The notes below the pieces were generated by a model. That model worked only from the letters and a program-made list of their open reading frames with translations, did not search any database and was not told where the DNA came from. The position numbers and the translations under genes are program-made. From contig JAGRAS010000085.1 in assembly GCA_020434465.1 (NCBI GenBank), positions 1-7,051 on the forward strand: DNA of 7,051 nt, written 5' to 3'. The DNA is from Bdellovibrionales bacterium (GTDB lineage: Bacteria > Bdellovibrionota > UBA2361 > JAGRAS01). This document shows positions 4,490 to 7,051 of the stretch, in pieces. Position 1 is the first letter of the stretch; every line of letters starts with the position of its first letter.

Positions 4490-5061
4490 TACTCAGACTT
4501 TTTTGTTTTCTTAGCTTTTTTAGTTTTTGTTTCAGTTTTAGCTGAACTTTTGCTTGTTGCAGCTTTTTTACTACTAGCTTTTTTCTCAGGTGCTTTTGCT
4601 GTCTCTGATTCAGTTTCAGCAGCTACTGTTTCGCTATTAGTTTTTGCAGCTTTAGCAGTTGGCTTCTTACTTGAAGATTTTGCAGCTTTTTTTGATGAGC
4701 CCGAAGTATCTTGTAATAATTCAATCACAGCTAACTCAGCTGCATCTCCTGAACGTGTTTTCGTACGAACAACGCGAGTATAACCTCCTGGTCTTGTCTT
4801 AAATCTTGGTCCTAAATCTGTAAAAAGTTTATGAACTACTGCTTTATCCTGTAAGTAATTATAAGCTTTTCTTCTCGCGTGAAGAGTATCATCGCCAGCT
4901 ATTGTAATATACTTATCTGCAATACCTCTTAAGTCTTTTGCTTTAAATATAGTTGTCTCAAGCCTTTCATGGCGAAATAAATCTGTAAGCATATTTCTAA
5001 ACATTGCCTTTCTATGCGATGGCTTTCTAGAAAATTTTCTGCCAGTTTTACTATGTCTCAT
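4489..5061 (-). CDS. rplQ: Large-subunit ribosomal protein L17 with long basic tail
   Basis: L17 binds 23S rRNA and lies near the polypeptide exit side of the large subunit. The conserved core covers residues 1-118: MRHSKTGRKFSRKPSHRKAM at the start, the DLFRHERLETTIFKAKDLR region (27-45), and GGYTRVVRTKTRSGDAAE (102-109 and neighbours) before AVIELL. The 190-residue protein is far longer than the E. coli one (127). Residues about 119-190 form a low-complexity tail of Lys, Ala, Ser, Thr and Glu with repeated SSKK, AKAAK and TKKAKK patterns, ending in KKTKKSE. The start ATG is preceded by AGAGGG six bases upstream. The gene follows rpoA by 60 bases and overlaps fabI by one base. The identity is certain. 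The role of the tail is unknown; it may bind rRNA nonspecifically. Confidence 0.97.
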   Translation of the reverse strand: MRHSKTGRKFSRKPSHRKAMFRNMLTDLFRHERLETTIFKAKDLRGIADKYITIAGDDTLHARRKAYNYLQDKAVVHKLFTDLGPRFKTRPGGYTRVVRTKTRSGDAAELAVIELLQDTSGSSKKAAKSSSKKPTAKAAKTNSETVAAETESETAKAPEKKASSKKAATSKSSAKTETKTKKAKKTKKSE

Positions 5062-5074
5062 TTCTTACCCTCTA

Positions 5075-5108
5075 GCGAACCTTGTAAATAAATACAAATC
5101 AAGCTCGC
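5075..5108 (-). promoter_or_regulatory. Hairpin in the rpoA-rplQ gap
   Basis: GCGA (5075-5078) pairs with TCGC (5105-5108), and CTTG (5081-5084) with CAAG (5100-5103). The small internal loop and 15-base AT-rich terminal loop can refold into a TTGTA/TACAA stem. In the transcript its 3' arm ends a few bases before the rplQ Shine-Dalgarno. It may tune rplQ translation or be an RNA-processing site; there is no U-run to make it a terminator. Confidence 0.35.
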
Positions 5109-5121
5109 CCCTAATAAATAA

Positions 5122-6162
5122 TTACACCGATTCTGCGGTTGTATCTCTCATTTTTTCTAGTTCTTCACGAGGAGGGAAGTCTTCCAACTTCATTCCTAGT
5201 CCAAGACCCATTTCAGTTAAAATTTCTTTAATTTCGTTTAAAGATTTTCTACCAAAGTTTTTAGTTCTAAGCATTTCCGCTTCTGTTTTAGATACCAATT
5301 CGCCAATATATTTAATATCTGCGTTTTCAAGACAGTTAGCTGCTCTAACGCTTAGATCGATTTCTTCAATTCGACGGAAAAGGTTTTCGTTTAATTTTCT
5401 CTTAGGTTCTTCCTCAACTGATTCTTTCTCTTCAACAATTAAGCCTTCACCAACAAACAACATAAACTGATCAACAAGAATATGAGCTGCTTGAGCAATT
5501 GCTGATCTAGGATCAATACTTCCGTCAGTCCAAATCTCCATTGCTAATTTGTCATAGTCTGTTCTTTGACCAACACGAGCGTTAGTTACCATATGGTTAA
5601 CTTTACGAATTGGAGAATAAATCGCATCAATGAAAATTGTGCCCATTGGTGCTTCTTCAGTTTTAAGTTTATCCGCAGAAAGGTAACCACGGCCATTTTG
5701 GATTGTAACATCCATTGCTAATTTAGCGCCCTCTCCAAGAGTTGCGATATGAAGATCAGGATTAACAATACTTAACGCTGGATCTCCCTGAATCATTGAT
5801 GCCTTAACTTCACATGGGCCTTGCGCTTCAATACGAGCAACAGTCTCATGTTTATCATCTAATTTAGGAACAACATTTTTAAGATTTAAAACTATTTCTG
5901 TTACGTCCTCTACCACCCCTGGGATTGTAGAAAACTCATGCATAACACCATCAACTTTAATTGAGGTAATTGCAGCACCTTGCAAAGATGAAAGTAAAAT
6001 TCTTCTTAAAGAATTTCCTAATGTTAAACCATAGCCTCGCTCAAGAGGTTCAGCAACAAACTTACCATAACGGTCATCGCCAGCCTTATCCTCTACTTCA
6101 ACGCGCTTAGGCTTGATTAGATCTCTTAAACTTACTTTTAGTGCTGAATTTTCTTCACTCAT
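5122..6162 (-). CDS. rpoA: DNA-directed RNA polymerase alpha subunit
   Basis: The alpha subunit dimerises to start RNA polymerase assembly and contacts upstream promoter DNA and activators. At 346 residues it is slightly longer than the E. coli protein (329). The N-terminal domain (about 1-240) includes AEPLERGYGLTLGNSLRRIL (37-56), the dimerisation/beta-contact region, and TIPGVVEDVTEIVLNLK (79-95). An acidic linker (243-254) leads to the C-terminal domain (about 258-330). There the DNA-contact residues match the E. coli set: Arg273, Asn276 and Cys277 (SVRAANCLEN), and Gly304, Lys306, Ser307 and Glu310 (NFGRKSLNEIKEIL). UP-element recognition is therefore probably conserved. A strong Shine-Dalgarno (AGGTGGAGG) lies nine bases before the ATG. 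It sits between rpsD (36-base gap) and rplQ (60-base gap), the standard alpha-operon order. Confidence 0.98.
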   Translation of the reverse strand: MSEENSALKVSLRDLIKPKRVEVEDKAGDDRYGKFVAEPLERGYGLTLGNSLRRILLSSLQGAAITSIKVDGVMHEFSTIPGVVEDVTEIVLNLKNVVPKLDDKHETVARIEAQGPCEVKASMIQGDPALSIVNPDLHIATLGEGAKLAMDVTIQNGRGYLSADKLKTEEAPMGTIFIDAIYSPIRKVNHMVTNARVGQRTDYDKLAMEIWTDGSIDPRSAIAQAAHILVDQFMLFVGEGLIVEEKESVEEEPKRKLNENLFRRIEEIDLSVRAANCLENADIKYIGELVSKTEAEMLRTKNFGRKSLNEIKEILTEMGLGLGMKLEDFPPREELEKMRDTTAESV

Positions 6163-6198
6163 TTATATTAGCCTCCACCTAGTCAAAAATTAGAAGTA

Positions 6199-6825
6199 TT
6201 AACGCGAATAAAGTTCTACTATCAACTGCTCATTAATAGACTGTGATAGCTGATCGCGAGTTGGAACCGAGTCCATAGTCGCTGATAAATTATCTTTATC
6301 AACTGAAATCCAGCCACAACCTCCTCTTCCAAGTGCTGCAGTGAGCGAAGAAGTTACTAGTGGATTGTTTTTCAGTTTTTCTGAAATTGTGATTTTTTCA
6401 CTTGGGCTTACCATGTACGATGGAATGTTTACTCGTTTATCATTAACTTTAACATGCCCATGCTTTACTATTTGCCGAGCATTTGCCAATGACGGAGCAA
6501 ATCCTGCTCGATAAACAACAACGTCTAAACGACCTTCTAAACCGATTAGCATTTCAGTACCAGTTACGCCTTTAGATTTTGCTGCAACTTCATAGTATTT
6601 GCGAAAGCGGCCTTCTGTTAAGCAGTATAGGCGCTTGGTTTTTTGCTTTTCTCTTAATTGTATTTTGTAGTCAGATCTTGCTTGACGAGCTTTACCATGC
6701 TGGCCAGGGCCTCCCTCACGCTTCTCAACAGAACAACTCGCCGAATGGCAACGTTCACCCTTAAGAAAAAGTTTTTCACCTTCTCTTCTACAAAGTCTAC
6801 AAACTGCTCCACGATACCTTGCCAT
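6199..6825 (-). CDS. rpsD: Small-subunit ribosomal protein S4, zinc-ribbon (C+) form
   Basis: S4 is a primary 16S rRNA-binding protein that nucleates assembly of the 30S body; in E. coli it also represses translation of its own operon. The 208-residue protein is of normal length. The N-terminus carries four cysteines, Cys9, Cys12, Cys26 and Cys31 (CxxC...C....C), the zinc-binding form that some lineages have lost. GGPGQHGKARQARSDYKIQL (38-57) is highly conserved. The S4 RNA-binding domain covers about 98-160 (RLDVVVYRAGFAPSLANARQ, then the HGHVKVNDKRVNIPSY strand-turn). The C-terminus, NEQLIVELYSR, is typical. AAGGA lies eight bases before the ATG. It follows rpsK by 25 bases and precedes rpoA. 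No S4-binding pseudoknot can be judged, because the operon leader lies outside the window. Confidence 0.98.
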   Translation of the reverse strand: MARYRGAVCRLCRREGEKLFLKGERCHSASCSVEKREGGPGQHGKARQARSDYKIQLREKQKTKRLYCLTEGRFRKYYEVAAKSKGVTGTEMLIGLEGRLDVVVYRAGFAPSLANARQIVKHGHVKVNDKRVNIPSYMVSPSEKITISEKLKNNPLVTSSLTAALGRGGCGWISVDKDNLSATMDSVPTRDQLSQSINEQLIVELYSR

Positions 6826-6850
6826 AAATTTTTTCCTTCTTGCCTTTTAA

Positions 6851-7051
6851 CTAAACACGTCTTCCTTTCCGCGGTCTGCAACCATTATGCGGAACAGGTG
6901 TTACATCTTTTATATTTGTTATATTTAAACCAGCAGTATAGAGAGCTCTTAAGGCAGACTCTCTTCCAGAGCCAGGGCCTTTAACTTCAACACTCACTGT
7001 TCTCATTCCACTTTCTTGGGCTTTCTTTGCTGCCACTTCACCTGCTACCTG
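6851..7051 (-). CDS. rpsK: Small-subunit ribosomal protein S11, C-terminal part (5' end outside window)
   Basis: S11 lies on the 30S platform and helps form the mRNA exit channel. The window holds the last 66 codons plus TAG; reading on the minus strand begins in frame at base 7051 with [13 protein letters not shown]. The visible part includes [33 protein letters not shown] and the terminal RPRKGRRV, all close to the S11 C-terminus of other bacteria. In E. coli the Asn of NGC in this protein can become isoaspartate; that motif is present here. A GTG at 7036 lies inside the gene and is not its start. rpsD follows after 25 bases, and rpsM is expected upstream but is not in view. Confidence 0.97.
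   Translation of the reverse strand, partial: QVAGEVAAKKAQESGMRTVSVEVKGPGSGRESALRALYTAGLNITNIKDVTPVPHNGCRPRKGRRV

Noticed and set aside
4550..4783. Apolar Ala/Phe/Val-rich plus-strand frame opposite the L17 tail
   Set aside because: It is the antisense reading of Lys/Ala/Ser codons, which automatically gives Phe/Ala/Leu-rich peptides.
6654..6984. Open frames antisense to or out of frame with rpsD and rpsK
   Set aside because: They overlap highly conserved ribosomal genes, have no ribosome binding site and give no recognisable protein.

Overview
The window is AT-rich bacterial chromosomal DNA, most of it read from the minus strand. The right half is the distal part of the alpha ribosomal-protein operon in the order rpsK-rpsD-rpoA-rplQ. 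The sequences point to a Gram-negative, proteobacteria-like host: there is an LptE-type outer-membrane lipoprotein, a TrpR-type repressor, a four-cysteine zinc-ribbon S4 and an RpoA whose wording resembles deltaproteobacterial homologues (Desulfobacterota, Bdellovibrionota, SAR324 and relatives). That lineage call is an impression from protein wording, and I cannot place the organism more finely.

Layout. 1-97 (+) is the last 31 codons of a trpR-like gene. 258-1124 (-) is a rhomboid intramembrane serine protease with a complete catalytic set and extra N-terminal membrane segments. 1167-1640 (-) is an unrecognised 157-residue protein. 1641-1996 is a divergent intergenic region rich in inverted repeats. 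1997-2590 (+) is an unrecognised 197-residue protein whose start is fixed by a strong Shine-Dalgarno site. 2634-3218 (-) is lptE-like, 3322-3663 (-) is an unrecognised helical 113-residue protein, and 3728-4489 (-) is fabI. 4489-5061 is rplQ, 5122-6162 rpoA, 6199-6825 rpsD and 6851-7051 the 3' part of rpsK, all on the minus strand.

How the genes fit together. rpsK, rpsD, rpoA and rplQ make small-subunit proteins S11 and S4, the RNA polymerase alpha subunit and large-subunit protein L17. The fabI start codon shares one base with the rplQ stop codon (TAATG). Synthesis of enoyl-ACP reductase is therefore probably coupled to the ribosome/RNA polymerase operon. The 113-residue gene and lptE follow on the same strand, so transcription may continue from the growth-rate operon into fatty-acid synthesis and LPS export. 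The left part (rhomboid, the 157-residue gene and the 197-residue gene) looks like a separate accessory block whose two unknown genes diverge from a shared control region.

I see no tRNA, rRNA, CRISPR array, transposase or insertion sequence. The best candidates for something undescribed are the structured divergent region 1641-1996 with its two unknown genes, the lysine/alanine/serine-rich tail on L17, and the rplQ-fabI coupling.
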